Origin: Amycolatopsis mediterranei
Lineage (GTDB): Bacteria; Actinomycetota; Actinomycetes; Mycobacteriales; Pseudonocardiaceae
Direction: 5' to 3'
Length of the DNA stretch: 64,000 nt
Assembly (NCBI RefSeq): GCF_026017845.1
Contig: NZ_CP100416.1
Location: 7,678,978 to 7,742,977 of the forward strand
In this document: positions 34,509 to 43,274 of the stretch, one piece after another
How the letters are laid out: each line of letters begins with the position of its first letter
Numbering within the stretch: the first letter of the stretch is position 1
Position numbers and translations under genes: made by a program
Notes under the pieces: model-generated
What the model was told of the DNA's origin: nothing
What the model saw: only the letters and a program-made list of their open reading frames with translations
Databases searched by the model: none

Positions 34509-35429
34509 TCAGCGGGTGAAGTGGATGCGGGTCGTGGTGCGGCCCGGGACCCAGTACGTGCGGACCAGGTCGGCCAGGCGGTTGACCAGCAGGAGTCCGC
34601 GGCCGCCGAGGGTGGTCGCCGCCGGCGGGATGCGGCCGGCCAGTGGCTCGGCGATCGTGCCGTCGTCGCTGACCTCGCCGACCACGTGCGACGCCTCCGC
34701 CCACAACCGCAGCACGCCGGTGCCGCCGCCGTAGAGGACGCTGTTCGTGGTCAGCTCGGCGATCGCCAGCGCGAAGTCGTCGCGGCGGGGGCGGCGCAGG
34801 CCGTGCCGGGCCGCCCAGATCTCCGCGAAGCCGCGCAGCGACGCCAGCTGCCCGATGTCGAACCCGCGCTCGACCGCGCCCGGTGGCGGCTCGAGCGGCC
34901 GGGTGAAGTCCGCCCGGACGCCGTCGGGGTCGAAGCGCGGGCTGGTGAACGGCCCGGCCAGGCCCCACAGCTCCGGGTGGGTCCGCTCGGCGTCGGCCAG
35001 GACCGGCGGCGGCAGTTCCCCGACGTCGTACGGGCAGAGCACCGCCAGGTCACGCCCCGCGAAGGCGTTGTTGATGAGGGCTTCGTGCACCACGCACGCC
35101 GGGTACTCCGAGTCCGTGCGGCCGGCCCAGATCGGCTCGCCGACGATGCGCACCGGGCCGTCGTGCCCGCCGGCGAAGGCGTGCAGCACCGACGGCAGGA
35201 TGGCGCCGGGGTTGCGGCCCGCCCGCTGCATGTCGATCAGGCGGACGTCGCCGGCCCGGTCTTCCAGGGCCTTCTCGATCAGCAGCAGGTTGCGGCCGGG
35301 AACGGCGACGGCCGCAGGTTCACCCCGGTCGAGACCTTCGAGGAGGAACGGGATGACACCGTCCAGGTACTCGCTGTCACCACGATAGAAGAGTGCCGGA
35401 TGCCGGAACGGTCTGAGGGCATCTACCAC
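34509..35429 (-). CDS. MEDS domain / HATPase_c_2 sensor (anti-sigma-like kinase)
   Basis: About 306 residues. The N-terminal half matches the MEDS (methanogen/methylotroph, DcmR sensory) domain: FRHPALFYRGDSEYLDGVIPF, then a putative ligand pocket. The C-terminal half is an RsbW-like ATPase (DDFALAIAELTTNSVLYGGGTG, GGRGLLLVNRLAD). Such proteins, common in streptomycetes, are thought to sense small molecules and control sigma factors or anti-sigma antagonists. The GTG at 35427-35429 (VVDALRPFRH) fits the domain start; a TTG 33 nt further upstream would add MKPTPVGYENP. No partner sigma factor gene is adjacent. Confidence 0.8.
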   Translation of the reverse strand: MVDALRPFRHPALFYRGDSEYLDGVIPFLLEGLDRGEPAAVAVPGRNLLLIEKALEDRAGDVRLIDMQRAGRNPGAILPSVLHAFAGGHDGPVRIVGEPIWAGRTDSEYPACVVHEALINNAFAGRDLAVLCPYDVGELPPPVLADAERTHPELWGLAGPFTSPRFDPDGVRADFTRPLEPPPGAVERGFDIGQLASLRGFAEIWAARHGLRRPRRDDFALAIAELTTNSVLYGGGTGVLRLWAEASHVVGEVSDDGTIAEPLAGRIPPAATTLGGRGLLLVNRLADLVRTYWVPGRTTTRIHFTR

Positions 35430-35481
35430 AGGATTTTCATACCCAACCGGCGTCGGCTTCAAACCCTACGACGTCGGAACT

Positions 35482-35892
35482 TCACTCCACCCAACGGCCG
35501 ACGACGGCGATGAGCCAGAAGCCGACGATGGTCGCCAGCGCGAACAGCAGGACCCAGTTGAACAGCTGACGCCGCTCGGTCACGCCGCGGGCCTGCCGAA
35601 GCCCGTACGCCGCGACGACGAACAACGGCACGGGGAGCAGCGGCAACGGCGACAGCCGGGACACGACGGCGACGACACACGTACCGGTGAACACGGCCAG
35701 CATGCCCATCAGCACCCGGTGCAGCCACGGGCACCGCTCGGCAACGGACGCGATCACGCGCTCGCTCAGCTCACGGAACCCCAGGACCGGCCCGGCCGGG
35801 GTGGTGGTCCCGGCGGGTTCCGGGGCCGGCGGCGGCGGCGCTTGCACGCCACCGGGCGCGGCCCCGGAACCCGGGAAGGAGTCAGCAGTCAT
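35482..35892 (-). CDS. Membrane protein of unknown function
   Basis: The 136-residue protein has a Pro/Gly/Ala-rich N-terminal 45 residues, then about three hydrophobic segments (VLMGMLAVFTGTCVVAVVS, LLPVPLFVVAAYGL, WVLLFALATIVGFWLIAVVG). I recognise no family. It lies downstream of clpX on the same strand, 50 bp away, and could be co-transcribed with it. Confidence 0.65.
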   Translation of the reverse strand: MTADSFPGSGAAPGGVQAPPPPAPEPAGTTTPAGPVLGFRELSERVIASVAERCPWLHRVLMGMLAVFTGTCVVAVVSRLSPLPLLPVPLFVVAAYGLRQARGVTERRQLFNWVLLFALATIVGFWLIAVVGRWVE

Positions 35893-35942
35893 TCAGCTTT
35901 CCTGTCGGGTCTCCGGGCCGGGCGGCCCGGAGACGGCCGGCG

Positions 35943-37238
35943 TCACGCCGACTTCTCGCCGCGCTCGCTGCGCGCGCGCCGCGTCGGCTGCCGGGCGACG
36001 ATCGTCGGGTTCACGTTTTCCCGGACGGTCTGCTCGGTGATGACGACCTTCGCCACGTCGTCGCGGCTCGGGATGTCGTACATCACCGGCTGGAGCACTT
36101 CTTCCATGATCGCACGCAGCCCGCGGGCACCGGTCCCGCGCAGGACCGCCTGGTCGGCGATGGCCTCGAGCGCGGTCTTGGTGAACTCGAGCTCGACGTT
36201 GTCCATCTCGAAGAGCTTCTTGTACTGCTTCACCAGGGCGTTGCGGGGCTGGGTGAGGATGTTGACCAGCGAGTCCTTGTCCAGGTGGTTGACCGTCGCC
36301 ACGACCGGGAGACGGCCGATGAACTCCGGGATCAGCCCGAACTTGATCAGGTCCTCGGGCATGGTGTCCGAGAAGACGTCGCTCTCCTCGATCTCGGACT
36401 TGGTGCGGATCTCCGCGCCGAAGCCGAGGCCACGCTTCCCGACCCGCTCGTTGATGATCTTCTCCAGCCCGGCGAACGCGCCGGCCACGATGAACAGCAC
36501 GTTCGTCGTGTCGATCTGGATGAACTCCTGGTGCGGGTGCTTGCGGCCGCCCTGCGGCGGGACCGAGGCGGTGGTGCCCTCGAGGATCTTCAGCAGCGCC
36601 TGCTGGACGCCTTCGCCGGAGACGTCCCGGGTGATCGAGGGGTTCTCGCTCTTGCGGGCGATCTTGTCGACCTCGTCGATGTAGATGATCCCGGTCTCGG
36701 CCCGCTTGACGTCGTAATCCGCCGCCTGGATGAGCTTGAGCAGGATGTTTTCGACGTCCTCGCCGACGTAACCCGCTTCGGTCAGCGCCGTGGCGTCCGC
36801 GATGGCGAACGGCACGTTCAGGAGCTTCGCGAGCGTCTGCGCCAGGTAGGTCTTGCCGCACCCGGTGGGACCGAGCATCAGGATGTTCGACTTCGCGAGC
36901 TCGACCGACTCCTCCTTGGAGTCCTTCGGGCCGGCCTTGTCGTCCGCCTGGATCCGCTTGTAGTGGTTGTAGACCGCCACCGCCAGCGTCCGCTTGGCGT
37001 CTTCCTGGCCGATGATGTACTGCTCGAGGAACTCGTGGATGTCGGCGGGCTTGGGCAGCTCGTCGAGCTTGACGTCGCCGGCCTCGGCCAGCTCCTCCTC
37101 GATGATCTCATTGCAGAGGTCGATGCACTCATCGCAGATGTAGACCCCGGGGCCGGCAATGAGCTTCTTCACCTGCTTCTGGCTCTTCCCGCAGAAAGAA
37201 CACTTGAGCAGGTCTCCGCCGTCACCGATCCGTGCCAT
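35943..37238 (-). CDS. clpX: ATP-dependent Clp protease ATP-binding subunit ClpX
   Basis: ClpX unfolds substrates and feeds them to ClpP. This 431-residue protein has the zinc-binding domain (CSFCGKSQ and CDECIDLC), the AAA+ Walker A GPTGCGKT, Walker B IIYIDEVDKIA, and the GYVGEDVE pore loop. ATG 37236-37238 (MARIGDGGDLLKCS) is the family start; the longer frame upstream is leader sequence. It follows clpP2 after 233 bp that include a strong terminator, so it probably has its own promoter. Its usual partners clpP1, clpP2 and tig are all present upstream. Confidence 0.98.
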   Translation of the reverse strand: MARIGDGGDLLKCSFCGKSQKQVKKLIAGPGVYICDECIDLCNEIIEEELAEAGDVKLDELPKPADIHEFLEQYIIGQEDAKRTLAVAVYNHYKRIQADDKAGPKDSKEESVELAKSNILMLGPTGCGKTYLAQTLAKLLNVPFAIADATALTEAGYVGEDVENILLKLIQAADYDVKRAETGIIYIDEVDKIARKSENPSITRDVSGEGVQQALLKILEGTTASVPPQGGRKHPHQEFIQIDTTNVLFIVAGAFAGLEKIINERVGKRGLGFGAEIRTKSEIEESDVFSDTMPEDLIKFGLIPEFIGRLPVVATVNHLDKDSLVNILTQPRNALVKQYKKLFEMDNVELEFTKTALEAIADQAVLRGTGARGLRAIMEEVLQPVMYDIPSRDDVAKVVITEQTVRENVNPTIVARQPTRRARSERGEKSA

Positions 37239-37417
37239 GGCCGTTGACCTCGTCCCCTCCGGCGCGGGTTTCCGCGCCTGACGTGTGTTGCGACGGTGCG
37301 ACCCCCGGTCGAGGGTGACCGAGCGGAGCCTCACGCATTGCCACTGACGGTACCCGTCCGATGCCGCGAGCGGGAACACCCACGAACTCCGGGAGCACGT
37401 CAGAGGACGACCCTAAA

Positions 37418-37462
37418 CCAGGATGCCGGTGTGTGTCGTCTTCTCGACACACACCGGCCTGG
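37418..37462 (-). terminator. Terminator between clpP2 and clpX
   Basis: A 14-bp perfect stem (37425-37438 with 37445-37458; GCCGGTGTGTGTCG) is extended by CCAG/CTGG outside. It lies 10 bp downstream of the clpP2 stop. Only a weak T-run follows on the minus strand. Confidence 0.75.
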
Positions 37463-37471
37463 CGGATCTGC

Positions 37472-38125
37472 CTAAAGAGCCGACGCCTTACGGTACGGCA
37501 GCACCTCGTCGATGATGCCGTACGACTTGGCCTCTTCGGCGGTCAGGATCTTGTCGCGCTCGATGTCCTTGCGGATCTGGTCCGCGTCCTTGCCGGTGTG
37601 GTGGGCCAGGATGACCTCCATCTGGCGCCGCACCCGCTGGATCTCGTTCGCCTGGATCTCCAGGTCGGAGACCTGCCCGTAGGTGCCCTCGGTGGCCGGC
37701 TGGTGGATCAGCACGCGCGAGTTCGGCAGCGCGTAGCGCTTGCCCGGCGTGCCGGCCGACAGCAGCACCGCGGCGGCCGAGGCGGCCTGGCCGAGGCAGT
37801 ACGTCTGGATGTCCGGGCGGACGAACTGCATCGTGTCGTAGATCGCCATCAGCGAGGTGAACGAGCCACCCGGCGAGTTGATGTAGATCAGGATGTCGCG
37901 GTCCGGGTCCTCGTGCTCGAGGTGCAGCAGCTGGGCCATCACGTCGTTGGCCGACGCGTCGTCCACCTGCACGCCGAGGAAGATGACCCGCTCTTCGTAC
38001 AGCTTGTTGTACGGGTTCGACTCCTTGACGCCGTAGCTGGTGCGCTCGACGTAGGACGGCAGGATGTACCGCGACTGGGGGATGTTCGGGGCCCGGAAGT
38101 CACCCGGGAGCCTGAAGTTGCTCAT
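37472..38125 (-). CDS. clpP2: ATP-dependent Clp protease proteolytic subunit ClpP2
   Basis: This 217-residue serine protease subunit has Ser116 in GQAASAAAVLLSAG, His141 in RVLIHQPATEG and Asp in DIERDKILTAEEA as catalytic triad. In actinobacteria ClpP1 and ClpP2 form a mixed tetradecamer. The N-terminal extension (about 30 residues before NPYNKLYEERVIFLG) is usual for actinobacterial ClpP2. AAGGAG precedes the ATG. The gene follows clpP1 by 25 nt in one operon. Confidence 0.97.
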   Translation of the reverse strand: MSNFRLPGDFRAPNIPQSRYILPSYVERTSYGVKESNPYNKLYEERVIFLGVQVDDASANDVMAQLLHLEHEDPDRDILIYINSPGGSFTSLMAIYDTMQFVRPDIQTYCLGQAASAAAVLLSAGTPGKRYALPNSRVLIHQPATEGTYGQVSDLEIQANEIQRVRRQMEVILAHHTGKDADQIRKDIERDKILTAEEAKSYGIIDEVLPYRKASAL

Positions 38126-38150
38126 CGAAAGTCTCCTTGGTGCTGCGGGC

Positions 38151-38756
38151 TCAGCGAGAGCCCGGCCGGGCGATGTCGGCGGTGAGGACGTGGTCCACGA
38201 AGCCGTAGTCCTTCGCCTCCTGCGCGGTGAACCAGCGGTCGCGGTCGCCGTCCTTGATGATCTGCTCGACCGTCTGGCCGGTCTGGTCCGCGGTGATCTG
38301 CGCCAGCTCGCGCTTCCACTTGTTGAACAGGTCCGCCTGGATCGCGATGTCCGACGCCGTGCCGCCGACACCGGCCGACGGCTGGTGCATCAGGATGCGG
38401 GCGTGCGGGAGCGCGTAGCGCTTGCCGGGCGTGCCCGAGGAGAGCAGGAACTGCCCCATCGAGGCCGCCATGCCCATCGCGTAGGTCGCGACGTCCGGGC
38501 GGATCAGCTGCATGGTGTCGTAGATCGCGAACCCGGCGGTGACCGAACCACCCGGCGAGTTGATGTAGAAGCGGATGTCGGATTCGGCGTCGTCGGCGTC
38601 GAGCAGCAACAGCTGCGCGGTGATCCGGTTGGCGATCTCGTCGTTGACCTCCGAACCGAGGACGACGATGCGCTCCTGGAGCAACCGCTCGAACACCGAG
38701 TCGGTGAGGGTGAGCCCTGCGGTACCGGTCCGCGCCTCGGGCGTGTGCTGCGTCAC
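38151..38756 (-). CDS. clpP1: ATP-dependent Clp protease proteolytic subunit ClpP1
   Basis: This 201-residue subunit has the triad Ser99 (GMAASMGQF), His124 (RILMHQPSAG) and Asp173 (DRDRWFTAQEA). The GTG at 38754-38756 (VTQHTPEARTG) is the likely start; the frame extends 39 codons upstream but that part is Ser/Ala-rich leader without homology. ClpP1 is the first gene of clpP1-clpP2. The 138-bp gap to tig carries the promoter; no ClgR box was confirmed. Confidence 0.96.
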   Translation of the reverse strand: MTQHTPEARTGTAGLTLTDSVFERLLQERIVVLGSEVNDEIANRITAQLLLLDADDAESDIRFYINSPGGSVTAGFAIYDTMQLIRPDVATYAMGMAASMGQFLLSSGTPGKRYALPHARILMHQPSAGVGGTASDIAIQADLFNKWKRELAQITADQTGQTVEQIIKDGDRDRWFTAQEAKDYGFVDHVLTADIARPGSR

Positions 38757-38843
38757 GTCTGCCTGCCTTTTCGCCGGCGGCGGCCCGGAACTGACGGCCG
38801 CCGCTGTCGTTTCAGATGCTTGCGATCTCGTATCCGACCCTAA

Positions 38844-38885
38844 CGAACTTGGGCGGTGCAGAATGCCTGACACCGCCCAAGTTCG
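38844..38885 (-). terminator. Terminator after tig
   Basis: CGAACTTGGGCGGTG (38844-38858) pairs perfectly with CACCGCCCAAGTTCG (38871-38885) around a 12-nt loop. The hairpin lies 9 bp downstream of the tig stop and upstream of clpP1, so it separates the two units. A regulatory role for clpP1 is possible. Confidence 0.75.
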
Positions 38886-38894
38886 CTCACAGCT

Positions 38895-40286
38895 TCACTC
38901 CGCCGGAGTCTTCGCCGTTTCGTCGGTGACCTGCGTCTCTTCGGTTGCCGCGTCGACGGCCGGCTCGTCGCTGCCGAACAGCTCCGAAAGGTCGACCTCG
39001 GCGCCGGAACCGTCGGTCACGGTCGCCTTGCGGACGACCGAGGCGAGCGCCTTGCCGCGGCGCACGTCGGCGTAGATCGCGGTCAGCTGACCCGACTGCT
39101 GGGCGCGCTGGACGTACTCGTCCGGGCTGATCCCGAAGCGCTGGGCCTGGTAGATGATCCGCTCGGTGAGCTCGCCGTCGTTGACCGAAACCTCTTCCTT
39201 GTCGGCGATGGTGTCCAGCAGCAGCTGCGTGCGGACGGCCTTCTCCGACTCGGTGCGGGTCTCCGCGTCGAACTCCTCGAGCGTGCGGCCCTCGGCCTCG
39301 AGGGCCTGCGCGAACTGGGCCTCGTCGTGGTCGAACGGGTGGATCGCGTCGTGCTTGCGGTTCTCGATCTCGGCGTCGAGCACCTTCTCCGGGATCGGCA
39401 CCTCGGTGCGCTCCAGGAGCTCGTCGAGCACCTTGTCGCGGGCCTGGACGCCCTGCTGCATCTTCTTGACGCGGCCGAGCCGCTCGCGCAGGTCGTTCTT
39501 GAGCTCTTCGATCGTGTCGAACTCGCTGGCCATCTGGGCGAACTCGTCGTCGGCCTCGGGCAGCTCGCGCGTCTTGACCGACTGGACGGTCACGGTCACC
39601 TCGGCGTCCTTGCCGGCGTGCTCACCGGCGACGAGCTGGGTGGTGAACGTCTTGGTCTCGCCGGCGCTCGCGCCGACGATCGCCTCGTCGATGCCGTCGA
39701 CGAGCTGGCCGGAGCCGATCTCGTAGGACAGCCCGCTGGTGCTCGCCTCCTCGACGGCCTCGCCGTCGACGGCCGCGGCCAGGTCGATCGAGACGAAGTC
39801 ACCGGTCTCGGCCGGGCGCTCGACGCCGGTCAGCGTGCCGAAGCGGGCGCGCAGCTCGTCGAGCTGCTCCTCGACCTCGGCGTCGGTCAGCTCGACGTCG
39901 TCGACGGTGATCGCGAAGCCGTCGAGGTCGGGCAGCTCGATCTCCGGGCGCACGTCGACCTCGGCGGTGAACTCGAGCACGTCGCGGTCCTCGAGCTTGG
40001 TCACGTCGAACTCGGGGTTGCCGAGCGTGCGGACCTCGTTGGCGCGGACGGCCTCGATGTACTTGGCCGGGATGGCCTCGTTGACGACCTCGTCGAGCAC
40101 CGGGCCGCGCCCGATCCGGCTTTCCAGGACGCGAGCGGGCGCCTTGCCGGGCCGGAAGCCCGGGATGCGCACCTGCTGGGCGATCTTGCGGTAGGCGCGA
40201 TCGAAGTTGGGCTTCAACTCGTCGAACGGCACCTCGACATTGATCTTGACTCGCGTCGGGCTCAGCTGCTCGACGGTGCTCTTCAA
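38895..40286 (-). CDS. tig: Trigger factor (ribosome-associated chaperone, PPIase)
   Basis: This 463-residue chaperone has the ribosome-binding domain with signature GFRPGKAPARVLESRIG near residues 44-60. The FKBP-like PPIase domain (about 150-245, TGDFVSIDLAAAVDGE) and a helical C-terminal domain follow. The last 35 residues are acidic and Thr/Ala-rich (DAATEETQVTDETAKTPAE), a common actinobacterial tail. It assists folding of nascent proteins at the ribosome exit. The location directly upstream of clpP1-clpP2-clpX is the conserved order. Confidence 0.97.
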   Translation of the reverse strand: MKSTVEQLSPTRVKINVEVPFDELKPNFDRAYRKIAQQVRIPGFRPGKAPARVLESRIGRGPVLDEVVNEAIPAKYIEAVRANEVRTLGNPEFDVTKLEDRDVLEFTAEVDVRPEIELPDLDGFAITVDDVELTDAEVEEQLDELRARFGTLTGVERPAETGDFVSIDLAAAVDGEAVEEASTSGLSYEIGSGQLVDGIDEAIVGASAGETKTFTTQLVAGEHAGKDAEVTVTVQSVKTRELPEADDEFAQMASEFDTIEELKNDLRERLGRVKKMQQGVQARDKVLDELLERTEVPIPEKVLDAEIENRKHDAIHPFDHDEAQFAQALEAEGRTLEEFDAETRTESEKAVRTQLLLDTIADKEEVSVNDGELTERIIYQAQRFGISPDEYVQRAQQSGQLTAIYADVRRGKALASVVRKATVTDGSGAEVDLSELFGSDEPAVDAATEETQVTDETAKTPAE

Positions 40287-40415
40287 GGTCTTCTCCTCGA
40301 GCGGTAACGATTGTGGTGGACAATCCTGCGGAAATGGCCCCGCCTCACCTGCAGGCCGGGACGTCCGAGTCTAGGCCAGTGGCCTCCGCCACCGGGCCGG
40401 GGGCCACCTGCGCGG

Positions 40416-41006
40416 TCAGGCGCCCAGCATCCGGCCGATCACCCAGCGCATCTGGCCGACCGCGTGCGCCGCCGACCCGCTCGGCTGCACGAGGTGGGAG
40501 AGCAGCAGCCGGACGATGGCCTCGACCGCGACCGTCCACTCCGAAAGGGTGAGCCCGGCCTCCGGGTAGCACCGGGCGAACAGGGTCGCCACGGTGTCGA
40601 CCGAGCGCTCGAGCACGCCCTCGGGCCGGGTGGTCAGCAGCGGGAGGAAGTCGTCCTGGCCGCCCTTCGGGCAGCCGAGCGCGATCAGCAGCAGCGGGTT
40701 GACCCTGGCGGCTTCGAGGGTCTGCCGGAACGCGGCGGTGACGCCGTCGACGGGCTGCCCCGGGTGGGCGGCGGCGACTTCGCCCACGCGCTCGGCGAAG
40801 CGCTCGGTTTCGCGCAACACCAACGCTTCGGCCAGTTCGGCCTTGGAGCCGAGTTCGTTGTAGACGGTCTGCCTGCTGACGCCGACCTGCGCGGCCAGTT
40901 TGCCCATCGTCACCGCGGGCCAGCCCTCGCCGGTGATGAGGCCGGCCGCCGCGTCCAGCAGCCGGTCCCGGGTGCGTGCCGGGGCGGGATGGGTGACGGC
41001 CTTCAC
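40416..41006 (-). CDS. TetR family transcriptional regulator
   Basis: This 196-residue regulator has the helix-turn-helix TMGKLAAQVGVSRQTVYNELGSKAELAEALV near residues 33-63. The C-terminal ligand domain shows no specific match that I can name. It is divergent from the desaturase-reductase fusion gene with 138 bp between starts; that gap contains an inverted repeat near the start of the fusion gene. Repression of the fusion gene, relieved by a lipid or fatty acyl ligand, is the likely role. Confidence 0.88.
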   Translation of the reverse strand: MKAVTHPAPARTRDRLLDAAAGLITGEGWPAVTMGKLAAQVGVSRQTVYNELGSKAELAEALVLRETERFAERVGEVAAAHPGQPVDGVTAAFRQTLEAARVNPLLLIALGCPKGGQDDFLPLLTTRPEGVLERSVDTVATLFARCYPEAGLTLSEWTVAVEAIVRLLLSHLVQPSGSAAHAVGQMRWVIGRMLGA

Positions 41007-41070
41007 ACAGCCAGCTTACCTGCCGCTTGCGTTCGGCTGGCCGGGACCTTTTTTCGAAGCGTGGCGCAAC

Positions 41071-41097
41071 GTTTACAAACCCCGGCGGGTTGTCTAC
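41071..41097. promoter_or_regulatory. Imperfect inverted repeat, likely TetR operator
   Basis: GTTTACAAACCC and GGGTTGTCTAC form an imperfect inverted repeat around CGGC in the divergent promoter region between the TetR and fusion genes. The AT-rich sequence TTTACAAA stands out from the surroundings. Confidence 0.55.
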
Positions 41098-41144
41098 GGT
41101 GACTCCCGCCTCGCCAGGAGCTTCTCGACCGAGGAGACCGCTCG

Positions 41145-43253
41145 ATGCCCGTCGTCGATACCCCGCCGCGCGGCTCCCGGACGTCCGGATCCTCCCCGTC
41201 GCCGGTGGCCGGTGCGCCGGCCCCGCGCTCGGTGCCCTCGCCCCGCATCCCGTTGCCCCGCCTCTCGGTGCCGACGCTGCTGCTGTTCGCCGGCGGTGCC
41301 GCGCTGTGGGCCACGGCGACCTGGCTGCTGCTGGCCGGGATTGCGCCGCCGGTGTACACCGTGCCGCTGCACGCGATCGTCACCTTCACGATGTTCACCG
41401 TGGTGCACGAATCCGCCCACCACGCCGCAGGGAAGCTGACATGGATCAACGAACTGCTCGGCCGGCTGGCGATGCCGTTCGTCGCGGCGTACGCGTCGTT
41501 CCCGCTGCTCCGGTTCATCCACAGTGAACACCACCGCAACACGAACGCGGACTCGCACACGGATCCCGACGCGTGGACGTCGCAGGGAGCCTGGTGGTCG
41601 CTGCCGTTCCGCTGGCTCACCATCGACTTCTGGTACGCGCGCTTCTACACCGCCCGCGTGCACAGCCGCCCGGCGGCGGAGCGCGCGGAGACGGTCGTGC
41701 TGCTGTCGCTGGCGTTCGTCGCGGCCGCGACGCTGATCGCCGGCGGGCACGGCCGGGAACTGCTGCTGGGGTACCTGCTGCCGCAGCGGATCGGGCTGGC
41801 GATGCTCGCGTGGTGGTTCGACTGGCTGCCGCACCACGGCCTGCCCGCCGCGAAGCCGCGCGACAAGTTCGGCACCACGCGGGTGCGGGTGGGGCTGGAG
41901 TGGCTGATGACGCCGATGATGCTGTTCCAGAACTACCACCTGGTGCACCACCTCCACCCCGCCGTGCCGTTCTACCGCTACCTGCGGGCGTGGCGGGACA
42001 ACCGGGACGCCTACCTCGCCCGCGACGTCCCGATCATCACGGCGTGGGGCCGGGAACTGACGCCGGCGGAGTACCGCGCGTGGCGGCGGACGGCCGGCGA
42101 CCTCGGCGACCTCGAGCCCGGTCCCGAGCCGCCCCCGCTCGGCCCCAGCCGGTTCCACCGGCTGCGGGTGCGCGAGGTCCGGCCGCTGACCGCGGACGCC
42201 GTCGCGATCACCTTCGACGTCCCGCCGCACCTGGCGCCGGAGTTCCGGTTCTCGCCGGGCCAGCACGTGGCCGTCCGCGCGACGGTCGACGGCCGTTCCG
42301 TGCGGCGGACGTACTCGATCTGCGCGCCGGCGGACTCGGGCGAGCTGCGGATCGCGGTGAAGCGGCGGGCCGGCGGGGCGTTCTCCGGCTTCGCGACCAC
42401 CACGCTGGCCGCGGGCGACTTCCTCGACGTCCTGCCGCCCTCCGGCGCGTTCACGCTCACCCCGGATCCGGCGCGGACCGCGCACTACGTCGCGCTGGCC
42501 GCGGGCAGCGGCATCACGCCGGTGCTGTCCATCCTGGTCAGCACGCTCTCCGCGGAGCCGCACAGCCGGGCGACGCTGCTGTACGTCAACACCTCGGGCG
42601 CGACGACGTTGTTCGCCGCGGAGCTGAGCGCGCTCGCCGAGGGGTTCGGCGGCCGGCTGCACGTCGTGCACTACCGCACCGACGAGCGCGATCCGGACCT
42701 GCACGTGCACCGGCCCCGGCACTTCGACGCGGTCGGCGAGGCGCTCGCCATCTCCCACGTGCGCTACCAGCGCGGGCGGCTCGACGGGACGCGGCTGCGC
42801 GCGCTGCTGCAGAACCGGCTGCACCCGGCGAAGGTCGACGAATGGTTCCTGTGCGGCCCGCGCGGCCTGATGGAGCTCGCCCGCCGCACCCTGGCCGACG
42901 CGGACGTCCCGGAGGAGAACGTCCACTTCGAACTCTTCCGCGGCGCGGCGCCCCTGCGCGACCCGGCGGGCACGCCGGCGGAGGTGGCGCTGACGCTGGG
43001 CGGCACGACGACGTGCGTCACGGCCGAAGCCGGGGAGACGGTCCTGGACGCGGCGTTGCGGGCCGGGTACGAGGTGCCGTACTCGTGCACCGGCGGCGCG
43101 TGCGGCACGTGCCGGGCGACGCTGCTGCACGGCCAGGTCGACATGGACGTCCGGTACGCGCTGACCGAGGACGACGTCGCGGCGAGCCGGATCCTGACGT
43201 GCCGCTCCCGCGCGACGACCCCGGAGGTCGCGGTCGACTACGACCGCCGCTGA
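41145..43253 (+). CDS. Fatty acid desaturase fused to ferredoxin reductase and 2Fe-2S ferredoxin
   Basis: This 702-residue protein joins three parts. Residues about 40-300 form a membrane di-iron desaturase/hydroxylase with His boxes HESAHH (88-93), HSEHH (126-130) and HLVHHLHP (265-272). Residues about 340-590 form an FAD/NAD(P)H oxidoreductase domain (RRTYSICAPADSGELRIAVK, then GSGITPVLSILV). The C-terminal 90 residues are a plant-type ferredoxin with CTGGACGTC and a fourth Cys in RILTCRSR. So electrons can pass from NAD(P)H to the di-iron site within one chain. The HHxxN-like features are nearest to carotene hydroxylase/acyl-lipid desaturases. A GAGGAG precedes the ATG. The N-terminal 40 residues are Pro/Ser-rich. 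Confidence 0.88.
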   Translation: MPVVDTPPRGSRTSGSSPSPVAGAPAPRSVPSPRIPLPRLSVPTLLLFAGGAALWATATWLLLAGIAPPVYTVPLHAIVTFTMFTVVHESAHHAAGKLTWINELLGRLAMPFVAAYASFPLLRFIHSEHHRNTNADSHTDPDAWTSQGAWWSLPFRWLTIDFWYARFYTARVHSRPAAERAETVVLLSLAFVAAATLIAGGHGRELLLGYLLPQRIGLAMLAWWFDWLPHHGLPAAKPRDKFGTTRVRVGLEWLMTPMMLFQNYHLVHHLHPAVPFYRYLRAWRDNRDAYLARDVPIITAWGRELTPAEYRAWRRTAGDLGDLEPGPEPPPLGPSRFHRLRVREVRPLTADAVAITFDVPPHLAPEFRFSPGQHVAVRATVDGRSVRRTYSICAPADSGELRIAVKRRAGGAFSGFATTTLAAGDFLDVLPPSGAFTLTPDPARTAHYVALAAGSGITPVLSILVSTLSAEPHSRATLLYVNTSGATTLFAAELSALAEGFGGRLHVVHYRTDERDPDLHVHRPRHFDAVGEALAISHVRYQRGRLDGTRLRALLQNRLHPAKVDEWFLCGPRGLMELARRTLADADVPEENVHFELFRGAAPLRDPAGTPAEVALTLGGTTTCVTAEAGETVLDAALRAGYEVPYSCTGGACGTCRATLLHGQVDMDVRYALTEDDVAASRILTCRSRATTPEVAVDYDRR

Positions 43254-43274
43254 CCTCCGGAGCCGCGGCCGGGG

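Noticed and set aside
35943..41006. tRNA gene near the tig-clp region
   Set aside because: I looked for a cloverleaf with a T-loop GGTTCRANNCC in the gaps and saw none; the palindromes there fit terminators.
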